From Bacillus sp. 123MFChir2 (GTDB lineage Bacteria; Bacillota; Bacilli; Bacillales; Bacillaceae_G): a stretch of DNA of 64,000 bases. Position numbers and translations under genes: made by a program. How positions within the stretch are numbered: position 1 is the first letter of the stretch; each line of letters begins with the position of its first letter. The stretch spans positions 18,029 to 82,028 of the forward strand of contig NZ_KB910936.1 in assembly GCF_000383235.1 (NCBI RefSeq), read 5' to 3'. Below, one piece after another: positions 39,062 through 47,749 of this stretch. Below the pieces are notes generated by a model. That model searched no databases. It was not told the DNA's origin and saw nothing but the letters and a program-made list of their open reading frames with translations.

Positions 39062-40195
39062 ATGAGAACAAAAACAAAGTTAATTCATGGTATTCATATC
39101 GGAGAACCTTCAACTGGAGCGGTAACAGTACCAATTTATCAAACGAGTACGTACAAACAAGAGGGTGTAGGAAATCATAAAGGCTATGAATATTCACGTA
39201 CAGGAAATCCGACTCGTTCAGCTCTTGAAGAAACAATTGCTGTCCTTGAAAACGGTCATGCAGGATTTGCATTTGGATCAGGTATGGCAGCAATTACAGC
39301 GGTAATGATGCTTTTCTCTAAAGGAGATCACGTTATTTTAACAGATGATGTGTACGGCGGAACGTACCGCATCATGTCAAAAGTGTTAAATCGCTTTGGG
39401 ATTGAGCATACATTTGTTGATACAACAAACTTAGAAGAATTAAAAGTAGCGATTCTTCCAAATACAAAAGCAATTTATGTTGAAACACCGACGAACCCGC
39501 TATTAAAAATTACGGATATTAAACAAATTGCAGCACTTGCTAAAGAACAAGGCCTATTAACAATTGTTGATAATACATTTATGACACCGTATTGGCAAAC
39601 ACCAATCTCTCTTGGTGCAGATATTGTCCTTCATAGTGCTACAAAATATTTAGGCGGTCATAGCGATGTTGTTGCTGGTGTAGTAGCTGTAAATAGTGCA
39701 AAGTTAGCAGAAGATCTTCATTTTGTACAAAACGCAACAGGTGGTATTTTAGGACCACAAGATAGCTTCTTATTACTGCGTGGTTTAAAAACATTAGGAG
39801 TGCGCATGGAAGAACATGAAGCAAATGCACGTGCAATTGCTCAGTTTTTACAAAATCATCCGAAAGTAAATAAAGTGTATTATCCAGGGCTTAGTACTCA
39901 CCATAACCATGATTTAGCAGCGGAACAAGCAAATGGCTTCGGTGCAATTATTTCATTTGATGTAGATAGTCAAGAAACATTAAACACTATACTTGAAAAA
40001 ATACAATATTTTACACTTGCTGAAAGTTTAGGAGCAGTAGAAAGCTTAATTTCTATTCCCTCGCAAATGACACATGCTTCAATTCCAGCAGAGCGCCGTG
40101 CAGAACTAGGAATTACAGACACACTAATTCGTATTTCAGTTGGAATTGAAGATGGGGAAGATTTAATTGAAGATTTAGCACGAGCGTTAGCATAA
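39062..40195 (+). CDS. mccB: Cystathionine gamma-lyase / homocysteine gamma-lyase MccB
   Basis: 377-residue Cys/Met-metabolism PLP enzyme with the lysine K195 in HSATKYLGGHSD. It cleaves cystathionine to cysteine, completing conversion of methionine to cysteine. It is translationally coupled to mccA. A GGATGGG near the end of mccA serves as binding site. In B. subtilis yrhC would follow; here adhE and repeats intervene. Confidence 0.94.
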   Translation: MRTKTKLIHGIHIGEPSTGAVTVPIYQTSTYKQEGVGNHKGYEYSRTGNPTRSALEETIAVLENGHAGFAFGSGMAAITAVMMLFSKGDHVILTDDVYGGTYRIMSKVLNRFGIEHTFVDTTNLEELKVAILPNTKAIYVETPTNPLLKITDIKQIAALAKEQGLLTIVDNTFMTPYWQTPISLGADIVLHSATKYLGGHSDVVAGVVAVNSAKLAEDLHFVQNATGGILGPQDSFLLLRGLKTLGVRMEEHEANARAIAQFLQNHPKVNKVYYPGLSTHHNHDLAAEQANGFGAIISFDVDSQETLNTILEKIQYFTLAESLGAVESLISIPSQMTHASIPAERRAELGITDTLIRISVGIEDGEDLIEDLARALA

Positions 40196-40202
40196 GGGGA
40201 TA

Positions 40203-40378
40203 AGCATAAATAAAAAAACTTTTTAGGGTGGCGAGAGCATCTGGCCGCGCGTAGGAGCGGTCAGGGCCTATTTCTGTCACATGCGCAGCGAAAAACAAAA
40301 AGGGCAAACAAGTGCAGGTTCCTTTTTTCATAGTAGCAATCTATATGTAAAAAAATAAATTGGATTTATATATAGATG
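40203..40378 (+). repeat. MITE-like intergenic repeat, subtype 1 (first of a tandem pair)
   Basis: The left arm is shortened (ATAAATAAAAAAACTTTTTAGG). The core has GAGAGCATCTGGCCGCGCGTAG and GCGGTCAGGGCC, then CACATGCGCAGCGAAAAACA, AAGTGCAGGTTCC and TAGCAATCTATATGT. It ends in AAATTGGATTTATATATA, where the next copy begins. Confidence 0.87.
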
Positions 40379-40580
40379 CAAATTGAGAAACTAACATAAA
40401 AATCCTTTTCTTTTTCGGTGGGCGAGAGCAACTGGCCATGCATAGAGGAGATCAGTTCCTTTTTCTTCCACGTGCAAAGTTTAAAACAAAGATAGACAGC
40501 AAGTAGCAGCTATGTTTTGTTCTGCACAGCAGCGACTTAGATGTTAAAAAGTCAACTTGTATTCATATATATATATTTAA
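40374..40580 (+). repeat. MITE-like intergenic repeat, subtype 2 (second of a tandem pair)
   Basis: Starts TATATAGATGCAAATTGAG in the shared border, core GAGAGCAACTGGCCATGCATAG, then CACGTGCAAAGTTTAAAACA and GCAGCGACTTAGATG. It ends AAGTCAACTTGTATTCATATATA, the inverted terminal repeat. Head-to-tail with the previous copy. Confidence 0.87.
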
Positions 40581-40656
40581 ACAGTAAAACAGCTTCATAT
40601 AGAGGTAATGTTTATTTATTCTATTTTTCAAGCTATGTAATACGACCTCGTTAAGT

Positions 40657-40674
40657 TTGTGAAACTTTTCACAA
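40657..40674 (+). promoter_or_regulatory. Rex operator 1 upstream of adhE
   Basis: TTGTGAAACTTTTCACAA is a perfect inverted repeat in the form recognised by the NADH/NAD-sensing repressor Rex. A TATAGT -10-like element at 40706 lies downstream. Confidence 0.88.
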
Positions 40675-40745
40675 ATTAGACACACACAAATAAGAATATC
40701 TGGTGTATAGTAAAACACAGGAAGCGAGATGCTTCGCATATAATC

Positions 40746-40763
40746 ATGTGAAGTATTTCACAA
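40746..40763 (+). promoter_or_regulatory. Rex operator 2 upstream of adhE
   Basis: ATGTGAAGTATTTCACAA matches the Rex inverted repeat at all but the first base pair. It lies 89 bases downstream of the first site; the likely start of transcription lies between them. Confidence 0.8.
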
Positions 40764-40870
40764 ACAATAAGATTCATGTAGAAAAGGTAGTTCTATTTTT
40801 TTAGCTAATTGGGACGCATTTAGACCCCTATGGACTTTTTGTGTCCATAAGCAGAATAGGAGGAAATTAC

Positions 40871-43474
40871 ATGGTAGTCAAAGAGAAAGTTGTAAATGAA
40901 GCGCAAGAAGTTAAAGGTATGATTGAGACGTTAGTAAAGAAAGGTCAAAAAGCTTTACAAGCATTAGAAGGTTTTACACAGGAACAAATTGATAAAATTG
41001 TACATGAAATGGCACTTGCGGGTGTGGATCAACATATGCCGCTTGCAAAAATGGCTGTTGAAGAAACGGGCCGCGGTGTGTATGAGGATAAATGTATTAA
41101 AAATATTTTCGCAACTGAATATATTTGGAATAGTATAAAAAACGATAAAACAGTGGGGATTATTCGTGAGGATCCACATGAGGAAGTAATAGAAATTGCA
41201 GAGCCGGTCGGTGTGGTTGCTGGGGTAACACCGGTAACAAATCCAACATCAACAACAATGTTTAAAGCAATCATTGCGATGAAAACGAGAAACCCAATTA
41301 TTTTTGCATTCCACCCTTCAGCGCAGCAATGTTCTATCGCAGCTGCAAAAACAGTGCGCGATGCTGCAGTAAAAGCTGGTGCACCAGAGAACTGTATTCA
41401 ATGGATTGAAAAGCCTTCTGTTGAGGCAACAAAACAATTAATGAATCATGAAGGTGTAGCGCTCGTTCTAGCAACTGGAGGAGCTGGAATGGTGAAATCA
41501 GCATATTCTACTGGTAAACCAGCTCTAGGGGTAGGACCAGGTAACGTTCCATGCTATATGGAAAAATCAGCGAACGTGAAACGTGCTGTAAATGATGTGA
41601 TTTTATCGAAAACGTTTGATAACGGTATGATTTGTGCTTCTGAACAAGCGATTATTGTGGACAAAGAAATCTATAATGATGTGAAACAAGAAATGATCGC
41701 AAATAATTGTTACTTTGTGACAGAAGAGGAACGAAAAAAATTAGAGAAGCTTGTTATTAATGAGAATACGTGTGCAGTAAATAGTGATATTGTTGGGAAA
41801 TCTGCACATTACATTGCAGCATTAGCAGGGATTACAGTACCTGAAGATACAAAAATGCTTGTAGCTGAAATTAAAGGAGTCGGTGCAGCTTATCCGTTAT
41901 CTCGTGAAAAATTAAGTCCGGTATTAGCTTGTATAAAAGCAAATTCATTAGAAGAAGGATTACAGCATTGTGAAAATATGCTAGAGCTTGGCGGATTAGG
42001 ACATTCTGCTGTCATTCATTCTACAAATAAAGAAGTACAAAAACAGTTTGGACTACGTATGAAAGCATGTCGTCTTATTATAAATGCTCCATCAGCACAG
42101 GGTGGAATTGGTGATATATATAATGCTTTCATTCCATCGCTTACACTTGGATGCGGATCATACGGAAAGAACTCTATTTCTCAAAACGTAACAGCAACAC
42201 ATTTAATGAACGTAAAGAGACTTGCAAATAGAAAAAAGAATATGCAATGGTTCAAATTGCCACCAAAAATTTATTTTGAAAAACACGCTACGCAATATTT
42301 AGCAAGCATGCCGAACATTTCACGCGCATTCATTGTAACAGATCCTGGAATGGTACAGTATGGTTATATTGATGTAGTAACGCATTATTTAGCTCAACAT
42401 AGAAATGATGTAAAAGTAGAAATATTCTCTGAAGTAGAACCAGATCCGTCAGATGAAACTGTATTTAAAGGTGCAGAAATGATGAGAAGCTTCAAACCAG
42501 ACGTTATTATTGCTCTTGGCGGTGGATCAGCGATGGATGCAGCAAAAGGAATGTGGTTATTTTATGAGCATCCAGAAACAGAATTCTTTGGTATAAAACA
42601 AAAGTTTTTAGATATTAGAAAACGTACATGTAAATATCCAAAACTAGGAGATAAGGCGCAGTTTGTTGCGATTCCGACAACATCTGGAACAGGGTCAGAA
42701 GTGACACCATTTGCGGTTATTACAGATAAAAAGAACAATATCAAATATCCGCTCGCTGACTATGAATTAACACCAGACGTTGCCATTGTGGATCCGCAGT
42801 TTGTTATGACAGTACCACCGCATATTACTGCTGACACAGGAATGGATGTTTTAACACATGCAATTGAAGCGTACGTATCGATTATGGCAAATGATTATAC
42901 AGATGGATTAGCTTTAAAAGCAATGGATCTTGTGTTTAAATATTTACCGCGCGCATATAAAGATGGCAATGATGAAGAAGCTCGTGAAAAAATGCATAAT
43001 GCATCAGCAATGGCTGGTATGGCATTTGCAAATGCATTTCTTGGTATTAACCATAGCTTAGCACATAAATTGGGACCGGAATTCCATATTCCGCACGGAC
43101 GTGCCAATGCCATTTTAATGCCGCATGTCATTCGCTATAATGCAATCAAACCAAGAAAACATGCACTATTTCCAAAATATGAGCACTTTGTTGCAGATGA
43201 GCGCTATGCACATATTGCAAGAATGCTTGGACTTCCAGCGCGTACAGTGGAAGAAGGCGTAGAATCATTAGTACAAGCAATTATCGCTCTTGGAAAAGAA
43301 TTAAATATCAACATGAGCATTGCTGGTCAAGGTGTTGAAAAAGAAGCATTCGAAGCGGTTGTGGATGTACTTTCTGAACGAGCATTTGAAGATCAATGTA
43401 CAACAGCAAATCCGAAATTACCACTTATTTCAGAATTAAAAGAAGTGTATAAGCAAGCATATAAAGGTGTGTAA
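40871..43474 (+). CDS. adhE: Bifunctional acetaldehyde-CoA/alcohol dehydrogenase AdhE
   Basis: 867-residue fermentative enzyme. An N-terminal aldehyde dehydrogenase domain (about 1-440) reduces acetyl-CoA to acetaldehyde, with the catalytic cysteine in [10 protein letters not shown] near residue 255. A C-terminal iron alcohol dehydrogenase (about 455-867) makes ethanol; its [13 protein letters not shown] site and HxxxH metal ligands ([17 protein letters not shown]) are present. AGGAGGAA precedes the ATG at 40871. A TATGGAC/GTCCATA hairpin (40829-40849) sits just before that site. Regulated by redox through the two Rex operators. Confidence 0.97.
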   Translation: MVVKEKVVNEAQEVKGMIETLVKKGQKALQALEGFTQEQIDKIVHEMALAGVDQHMPLAKMAVEETGRGVYEDKCIKNIFATEYIWNSIKNDKTVGIIREDPHEEVIEIAEPVGVVAGVTPVTNPTSTTMFKAIIAMKTRNPIIFAFHPSAQQCSIAAAKTVRDAAVKAGAPENCIQWIEKPSVEATKQLMNHEGVALVLATGGAGMVKSAYSTGKPALGVGPGNVPCYMEKSANVKRAVNDVILSKTFDNGMICASEQAIIVDKEIYNDVKQEMIANNCYFVTEEERKKLEKLVINENTCAVNSDIVGKSAHYIAALAGITVPEDTKMLVAEIKGVGAAYPLSREKLSPVLACIKANSLEEGLQHCENMLELGGLGHSAVIHSTNKEVQKQFGLRMKACRLIINAPSAQGGIGDIYNAFIPSLTLGCGSYGKNSISQNVTATHLMNVKRLANRKKNMQWFKLPPKIYFEKHATQYLASMPNISRAFIVTDPGMVQYGYIDVVTHYLAQHRNDVKVEIFSEVEPDPSDETVFKGAEMMRSFKPDVIIALGGGSAMDAAKGMWLFYEHPETEFFGIKQKFLDIRKRTCKYPKLGDKAQFVAIPTTSGTGSEVTPFAVITDKKNNIKYPLADYELTPDVAIVDPQFVMTVPPHITADTGMDVLTHAIEAYVSIMANDYTDGLALKAMDLVFKYLPRAYKDGNDEEAREKMHNASAMAGMAFANAFLGINHSLAHKLGPEFHIPHGRANAILMPHVIRYNAIKPRKHALFPKYEHFVADERYAHIARMLGLPARTVEEGVESLVQAIIALGKELNINMSIAGQGVEKEAFEAVVDVLSERAFEDQCTTANPKLPLISELKEVYKQAYKGV

Positions 43475-43479
43475 ATTAG

Positions 43480-43508
43480 AAAGAGCCGTACTGATTACGG
43501 CTCTTTTT
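43480..43508 (+). terminator. Intrinsic terminator after adhE
   Basis: AAAGAGCCGTA at 43480 pairs with TACGGCTCTTT at 43496, T tail. Confidence 0.92.
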
Positions 43509-43598
43509 CTTTTGGGAAACTTCCCCCTCATTGGCTGTATTTACTTGCCTACGAAACGATGAAAATATGATACAGTGAAAAGGAGGAGTGATTGAAGA

Positions 43599-43835
43599 AT
43601 GAAAGAATTACAGCAAAAAATTGCTGATTATATTCGTTTTGGTCAAGTCATGTTAGCGCTAAGTGCATTTTTAATGCTCGGCTTATTACTCCCAAATGGA
43701 CAAAAAGATGCGGTGCAAATGTTTGCCATGATGGGTGTGATTACTGCTTTTTTAGGCGGTTCATTTTATTTTTTCTACCACGCGCGCGAGCTGCGTGACA
43801 AATTAGAGGAGAACAAACATGAACAGCCATTATAA
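43599..43835 (+). CDS. yrhC: YrhC-family small membrane protein
   Basis: 78 residues with two membrane segments (about 17-33 LALSAFLMLGLLL and 42-62 MMGVITAFLGGSFYFF) and charged ends. It is the YrhC type that in B. subtilis directly follows mccB (yrhB); here adhE and two repeats lie between. Its function is unknown. AAGGAGGAG precedes the ATG; a terminator follows. Confidence 0.85.
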   Translation: MKELQQKIADYIRFGQVMLALSAFLMLGLLLPNGQKDAVQMFAMMGVITAFLGGSFYFFYHARELRDKLEENKHEQPL

Positions 43836-43840
43836 ATAGA

Positions 43841-43882
43841 AACGTTACTTAAAGAATGTGATTCTTTGAGTAACGTTTTTTT
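43841..43882 (+). terminator. Intrinsic terminator after yrhC
   Basis: AACGTTACT at 43841 pairs with AGTAACGTT at 43869, an inner AAAGAAT/ATTCTTT extends the stem, and T run follows. Confidence 0.92.
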
Positions 43883-43893
43883 ACAACTTTTTA

Positions 43894-43955
43894 TTGACAA
43901 TGATAATCTTTATCAATTAAATTAAAATAGTGGCAAACGATTATCATTATCAATT
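43894..43955 (+). promoter_or_regulatory. Fur-controlled promoter of the heme cassette
   Basis: TTGACA at 43894-43899 and TTAAAT at 43917-43922 form a promoter whose spacer contains TGATAATCTTTATCA (43901-43915), a 13/15 match to the Fur box. A second Fur-like GATTATCATTATCAATT lies at 43939-43955, just before the ribosome binding site. This arrangement predicts iron repression. Confidence 0.85.
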
Positions 43956-43967
43956 AGGGGTGAGAGA

Positions 43968-44915
43968 ATGAAAAAATATATAACGTTATTTACAGCTATC
44001 TTTTCTATTTTTTTCTTATTAATCGGCTGCAGTGCAAAAGAAAGCGAGAAAACATCTGCAGCACCAAAAGAAAAAGAAAAAAAAGAAATTGTTATCACAG
44101 ACTTCGCAAATCGTAAAGTAACATTTACAAAGTCACCGCAAAGCATCGCAACATTAAGTGTTGGTGATATGGATATTCTCCATGCGTTAGGAGGGAATGT
44201 TGTTGGGCGACCTAGTACGAAGTTGCCTCTTAGTGAGGAGTTAAAGAAAGTAAAGGAAATAGGGAATGCACATCAGCCGAATTTTGAGCAAATAGCAGGA
44301 TTAAAACCAGAGCTTATGGTCGCAAATAATGGATTTGAGAAGAATATTCCAACGCTAGAAGGACAAGGAACAAAAGTCATTATTTCTTCTGCAAACTCTG
44401 TTCAAGATATTCAAAAGAGCATTGATATGTATGGAAAAGTTCTTCAAAAAGAAGGCAAGGCAAAAGAGTTAAACAACAAAATTACAGAACACATGAAGAA
44501 ATATGAGAAAAAAAGTAATGCGAAAGCACTTTTAGTATATGGTGCTCCCGGAACATATTTGGCAGCGCTGCCAACATCTTTATCTGGTGATATTTTAGAA
44601 AAAACAGGCGGGAAAAATATCGCAGCGGAATTTCCAAAGGTGAAGGAATATCCGCAATATGCGCAGTTAAGCACAGAGCGCATTATCGAAGCAAATCCAG
44701 ATATCATTTTCTTAATCACACACGGTGATTCAGAAGGTGTAAAAAAAGCATTTGAAGGTGAAATGATGAAAAATGCAGCGTGGAAAAACTTAGAAGCTGT
44801 AAAACATCATCGAGTTGTTATTTTACCACCAGATCTATTCGGTTCAAATCCAGGTACAAACGTAACAGATGCAATGGACTTTATGTATAAAAGTTTACAA
44901 GACGTAAGGAAATGA
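43968..44915 (+). CDS. isdE: Heme ABC transporter substrate-binding lipoprotein, IsdE-like
   Basis: 315-residue cluster A-III binding lipoprotein with signal and lipobox LIGC (Cys21). Iron-siderophore family features are evident. From memory, the sequence resembles S. aureus IsdE more than ferrichrome binders: GNAHQPN (residues 99-105) aligns with the IsdE heme-ligand loop GNPMKPD, and ITHGDSEGVKKAF (His252) with the second ligand loop. The first ligand would thus be His102 instead of Met. First gene of a Fur-regulated cassette that ends in an IsdG-type heme oxygenase, which supports heme as substrate; a siderophore remains possible. Confidence 0.85.
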   Translation: MKKYITLFTAIFSIFFLLIGCSAKESEKTSAAPKEKEKKEIVITDFANRKVTFTKSPQSIATLSVGDMDILHALGGNVVGRPSTKLPLSEELKKVKEIGNAHQPNFEQIAGLKPELMVANNGFEKNIPTLEGQGTKVIISSANSVQDIQKSIDMYGKVLQKEGKAKELNNKITEHMKKYEKKSNAKALLVYGAPGTYLAALPTSLSGDILEKTGGKNIAAEFPKVKEYPQYAQLSTERIIEANPDIIFLITHGDSEGVKKAFEGEMMKNAAWKNLEAVKHHRVVILPPDLFGSNPGTNVTDAMDFMYKSLQDVRK

Positions 44916-44920
44916 TAAAT

Positions 44921-45949
44921 ATGCAAAGTAATGCAGCAGTAAAAGAAAAGTCACATCCATTTGCAAAGAAAAGATGGATATTAACGGTCGCTTTACTTGC
45001 TATGATGGTTCTTGTCCTCTTTTATGGACTTATTGCAGGGAGTTTATCATTTTCATTACAAGAGACTGCACTAGGTATACAAGATGAAAATTCAACTGTC
45101 CATCGAATCGTGTGGGATTTACGTATTCCACGTGTGCTTGTTGGATTTGTTGTGGGAATGTGTTTATCTGCATCGGGCGCTTTATTACAAGGAGTTATGA
45201 GAAATCCGCTTGCAGATCCCGGAATTATTGGTGTTTCATCGGGAGCAGGGCTCGTTGCCATCGTCATTATGATCTTATTTCCACAGCATATGACGTTTCT
45301 GCCTCTTGGCGCATTTTCAGGAGCATTTATAACAGCGATGGTTATTTATGCTTTGTCTTGGAAAAAAGGAGCGCCGCCGTCTCGGATTGTTTTAGTCGGT
45401 GTTTCCATTAACGCTTTAATTGGAGCTGCAACGTCAGCACTCATGTTGTTACATAGTGATAAAGTACAATCTGTTTTGCCGTGGCTAGCAGGCGGAATTG
45501 GTGGTGTAAGCTGGTCGCATTTTCATATGATTATTTACTATGCAATCTTTGCGCTCGTTCTTGCTTTCATAGGGATTAAACATATTCGCGTACTGATGCT
45601 TGGAGATGAGATGGCGAAGTTGCTTGGACATCACGTAGAGCGAAGCCGATTTTTCTTAATTGTAGTAAGTACGCTATTAGCTGGGATTGCTGTCAGCGTT
45701 TCCGGTTTGATTGGTTTTGTCGGACTTGTTGTTCCGCATATATTACGTTTATTAGTTGGGAATGACTACCGCTATTTATTGCCGTTATCTTGCTTAGGTG
45801 GCGGTGTCTTGCTTGTCTTTGCTGATGCAATTGCTAGAAGCTGGTTTGATCCAATTGAACTACCTGTTGGGATTTTACTCTCCTTTTTAGGAGGTCCATT
45901 CTTCTTATACTTAATTCAGAAAGGAGGAAAACAAAGTGCTTTCCGTTAA
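44921..45949 (+). CDS. isdF: FecCD-family iron/heme ABC permease (IsdF-like)
   Basis: 342 residues from the ATG at 44921; an ATG at 44912 overlaps the previous stop, but GTAAGGA is better placed for 44921. Polytopic with about nine membrane segments and the family GVMRNPLADPGIIGVSSGA motif near residue 90, and GLIGFVGLVVPHILRLL near 260. It pairs with the IsdE-like lipoprotein upstream. The next gene, the ATPase, overlaps its end by 14 bases. Confidence 0.92.
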   Translation: MQSNAAVKEKSHPFAKKRWILTVALLAMMVLVLFYGLIAGSLSFSLQETALGIQDENSTVHRIVWDLRIPRVLVGFVVGMCLSASGALLQGVMRNPLADPGIIGVSSGAGLVAIVIMILFPQHMTFLPLGAFSGAFITAMVIYALSWKKGAPPSRIVLVGVSINALIGAATSALMLLHSDKVQSVLPWLAGGIGGVSWSHFHMIIYYAIFALVLAFIGIKHIRVLMLGDEMAKLLGHHVERSRFFLIVVSTLLAGIAVSVSGLIGFVGLVVPHILRLLVGNDYRYLLPLSCLGGGVLLVFADAIARSWFDPIELPVGILLSFLGGPFFLYLIQKGGKQSAFR

Positions 45950-46754
45950 AGAGGTGTCTTATTCTCATTCAGATCGCTTTCAAATTCAAAATATAAATGT
46001 ACAGATTGAGGCGGGGGAAATCATTAGTTTAATTGGTCCAAACGGTTCAGGAAAGTCGACGCTATTACGCTTAATAGCGAGATTACTTAATCCAAGGACA
46101 GGTGAGGTCATTTTGGATGGAAAAAGCATACATACAATGAAAAGTGCAGCTGTTGCAAAAAAATTAGCGATGTTACCGCAAATGCACGATCATCAGTTAG
46201 ATTTAACTGTTAGGGAATTAGTTGAGTTTGGAAGAGAGCCTCATAAATCATGGAATAGTCGTTTGAACAAAGAAGATGAAAATATGGTGGAATGGGCACT
46301 AAGTGTAACAAAGTTGGAAGAGTATGAACATCGCCTTTTGCATTCCTTATCGGGGGGAGAAAGGCAGCGGGCATGGATTGCAATGACGTTAGCACAGCGT
46401 ACTAATATTTTATTGCTAGATGAACCGACAACGTTTTTAGATATTGTCCATCAGTTAGAAGTGATGGAATTAGTAAAGCGCTTAAATGAAGAATTTGGCA
46501 TGACAATTGTTATGGTTCTTCATGATATTAATCAAGCAGCTGGGTATAGTGATCGTTTACTTGTTTTAAAACAAGGTGAAATTCAATATGACGGAGCGCC
46601 AGAGTGTGTATTATGTCATCAAATGTTTCAGCGAGTTTTCGGAATTGAAGTCGATATTTTTCAAGGGAATGAGAAACCGTTTTTTACTCCGAAGCGAATT
46701 TGTAAAAAAGGAGAAGAGATATGCAAACAGAAGGACGTATTGCCGGTGAATTAA
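45936..46754 (+). CDS. Iron/heme ABC transporter ATP-binding protein
   Basis: 272-residue ATPase of the FecE type, starting at a GTG with AAAGGAGG upstream inside the permease gene. Walker A GPNGSGKST near residue 33, signature LSGGERQRAWIAM near 137, Walker B ILLLDEPTTFLD near 158, and the H-loop MVLHD near 192 are complete. It ends in the next gene, which overlaps by 34 bases, a sign of tight coupling. Confidence 0.94.
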   Translation: MLSVKEVSYSHSDRFQIQNINVQIEAGEIISLIGPNGSGKSTLLRLIARLLNPRTGEVILDGKSIHTMKSAAVAKKLAMLPQMHDHQLDLTVRELVEFGREPHKSWNSRLNKEDENMVEWALSVTKLEEYEHRLLHSLSGGERQRAWIAMTLAQRTNILLLDEPTTFLDIVHQLEVMELVKRLNEEFGMTIVMVLHDINQAAGYSDRLLVLKQGEIQYDGAPECVLCHQMFQRVFGIEVDIFQGNEKPFFTPKRICKKGEEICKQKDVLPVN

Positions 46755-47119
46755 TAAGAGAATTTGTAATGGCAGCTCATGGGAATTTAGAGAGAGTGCA
46801 AGAGCTTTTAATAGAAAATCCAAGTTTGCTCCATGCTTCGTATAATTGGAGTGGCGATGATTGGGAAACGGCGCTAGGTGCAGCGGCGCATGTTGGCCGC
46901 AGAGATATTGCTCTTTATTTATTAGAAAAAGGAGCACGTATGGATATTTTTGCAGCAGCCATGCTTGGGAAATTAGAAATTGTGCAGGCTATTTTAGCTG
47001 TGCAGCCAGAAGCAAAATATGCTTCTGGTCCACATGGTATTCCACTTATTCAGCATGCACGAATGGGCGGAGAGAAGGCTGAGAATGTATTAACATATTT
47101 ATCTAGTGTAAATGAGTAG
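46721..47119 (+). CDS. Ankyrin-repeat small protein in the heme cassette, 132 aa
   Basis: Soluble, no signal. Ankyrin-like units are visible: AAHGNLERVQELLIENPSLL, ALGAAAHVGRRDIALYLLEKGA and AAMLGKLEIVQAILA. Ankyrin repeats bind proteins; a heme-handling or regulatory partner is plausible from position between the ATPase and the heme oxygenase. The gene overlaps the ATPase gene by 34 bases. GGAGAAGAG precedes the ATG. Confidence 0.85.
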   Translation: MQTEGRIAGELIREFVMAAHGNLERVQELLIENPSLLHASYNWSGDDWETALGAAAHVGRRDIALYLLEKGARMDIFAAAMLGKLEIVQAILAVQPEAKYASGPHGIPLIQHARMGGEKAENVLTYLSSVNE

Positions 47120-47145
47120 AAAATAATAGAAAGGAAGATGTGAAT

Positions 47146-47469
47146 ATGTACGTTGTTACAAATGCAATTCGTATACAACCTGGATTTGGAGAATCGTTAT
47201 TAAAAGGCTTTAGAGAGCGAAAAGGGATTGAACAATCTCCGGGGTTTGTAAGGCTTGAAATTTTGCGAACAGAAGGATTAGAAGAGTACGAAGAATACCG
47301 GATATGTACAACATGGGAAAATAAAGAAGCATTTACATTGTGGACAAAAGGCGAAGCATTTCGCCGTGCGCATAGTGGGAAACGCGAGAAGAAGGACTAT
47401 ATACTTGGTAATCAAGTATCAATGTATGAAGTTGTACTTGCAGAAAATGCAGCAGTTGAAGTGAACTAG
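47146..47469 (+). CDS. isdG: IsdG-type heme-degrading monooxygenase
   Basis: 107 residues from the ATG at 47146 (AAGGAAGATG upstream; a GTG two codons earlier is possible). With this numbering the residues Asn6, Trp66 and His76 fall at the positions of the catalytic triad of IsdG/IsdI, which cleave heme to release iron. Last gene of the Fur cassette. HmoA-type relatives share the fold, so the exact subfamily (IsdG or HmoA) is open. Confidence 0.87.
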   Translation: MYVVTNAIRIQPGFGESLLKGFRERKGIEQSPGFVRLEILRTEGLEEYEEYRICTTWENKEAFTLWTKGEAFRRAHSGKREKKDYILGNQVSMYEVVLAENAAVEVN

Positions 47470-47480
47470 ATTATTATGTG

Positions 47481-47518
47481 CGGTAAATCTCTTACAATAA
47501 GATGTGAGAGATTTACCG
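47481..47518 (+). other. Strong hairpin after the heme cassette, without T tail
   Basis: CGGTAAATCTCTTACA at 47481 pairs with TGTGAGAGATTTACCG at 47503: 16 pairs with one G-U, loop of six. It is followed by ATTAGTATAAAGG, not a T run, so it is not a standard terminator. It may protect the mRNA 3' end. Confidence 0.8.
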
Positions 47519-47564
47519 ATTAGTATAAAGGAGAAAAAGCAGTCTCCTTCCCCTTTAAATTCCT

Positions 47565-47748
47565 CTAAGTTATACAACCCATTTTAAATTTCAACATATA
47601 ACCGTTATGCAAAATAAACTGCACTTGCCCTTAAACTTTGTATGTGGTAGAAAAAAGCCCTGAACGCATTAATGCAGGGCCAGATGTTCTCGTCCTCCCT
47701 TAAAAAGAAAGAGGTTTTTATGTCGGTTTTTTAATTTGGATATATATA
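47565..47748 (-). repeat. MITE-like intergenic repeat, subtype 2
   Basis: CAACATATAACCGTTATGCA arm, TTAAACTTTGTATGTGGCAG-like body (here TATGTGGTAG), CAGGGCCAGATGTTCTCG core. The right arm is GGTTTTTTAATTTGGATATATATAT. Left end shortened. Confidence 0.8.
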
Positions 47749-47749
47749 T

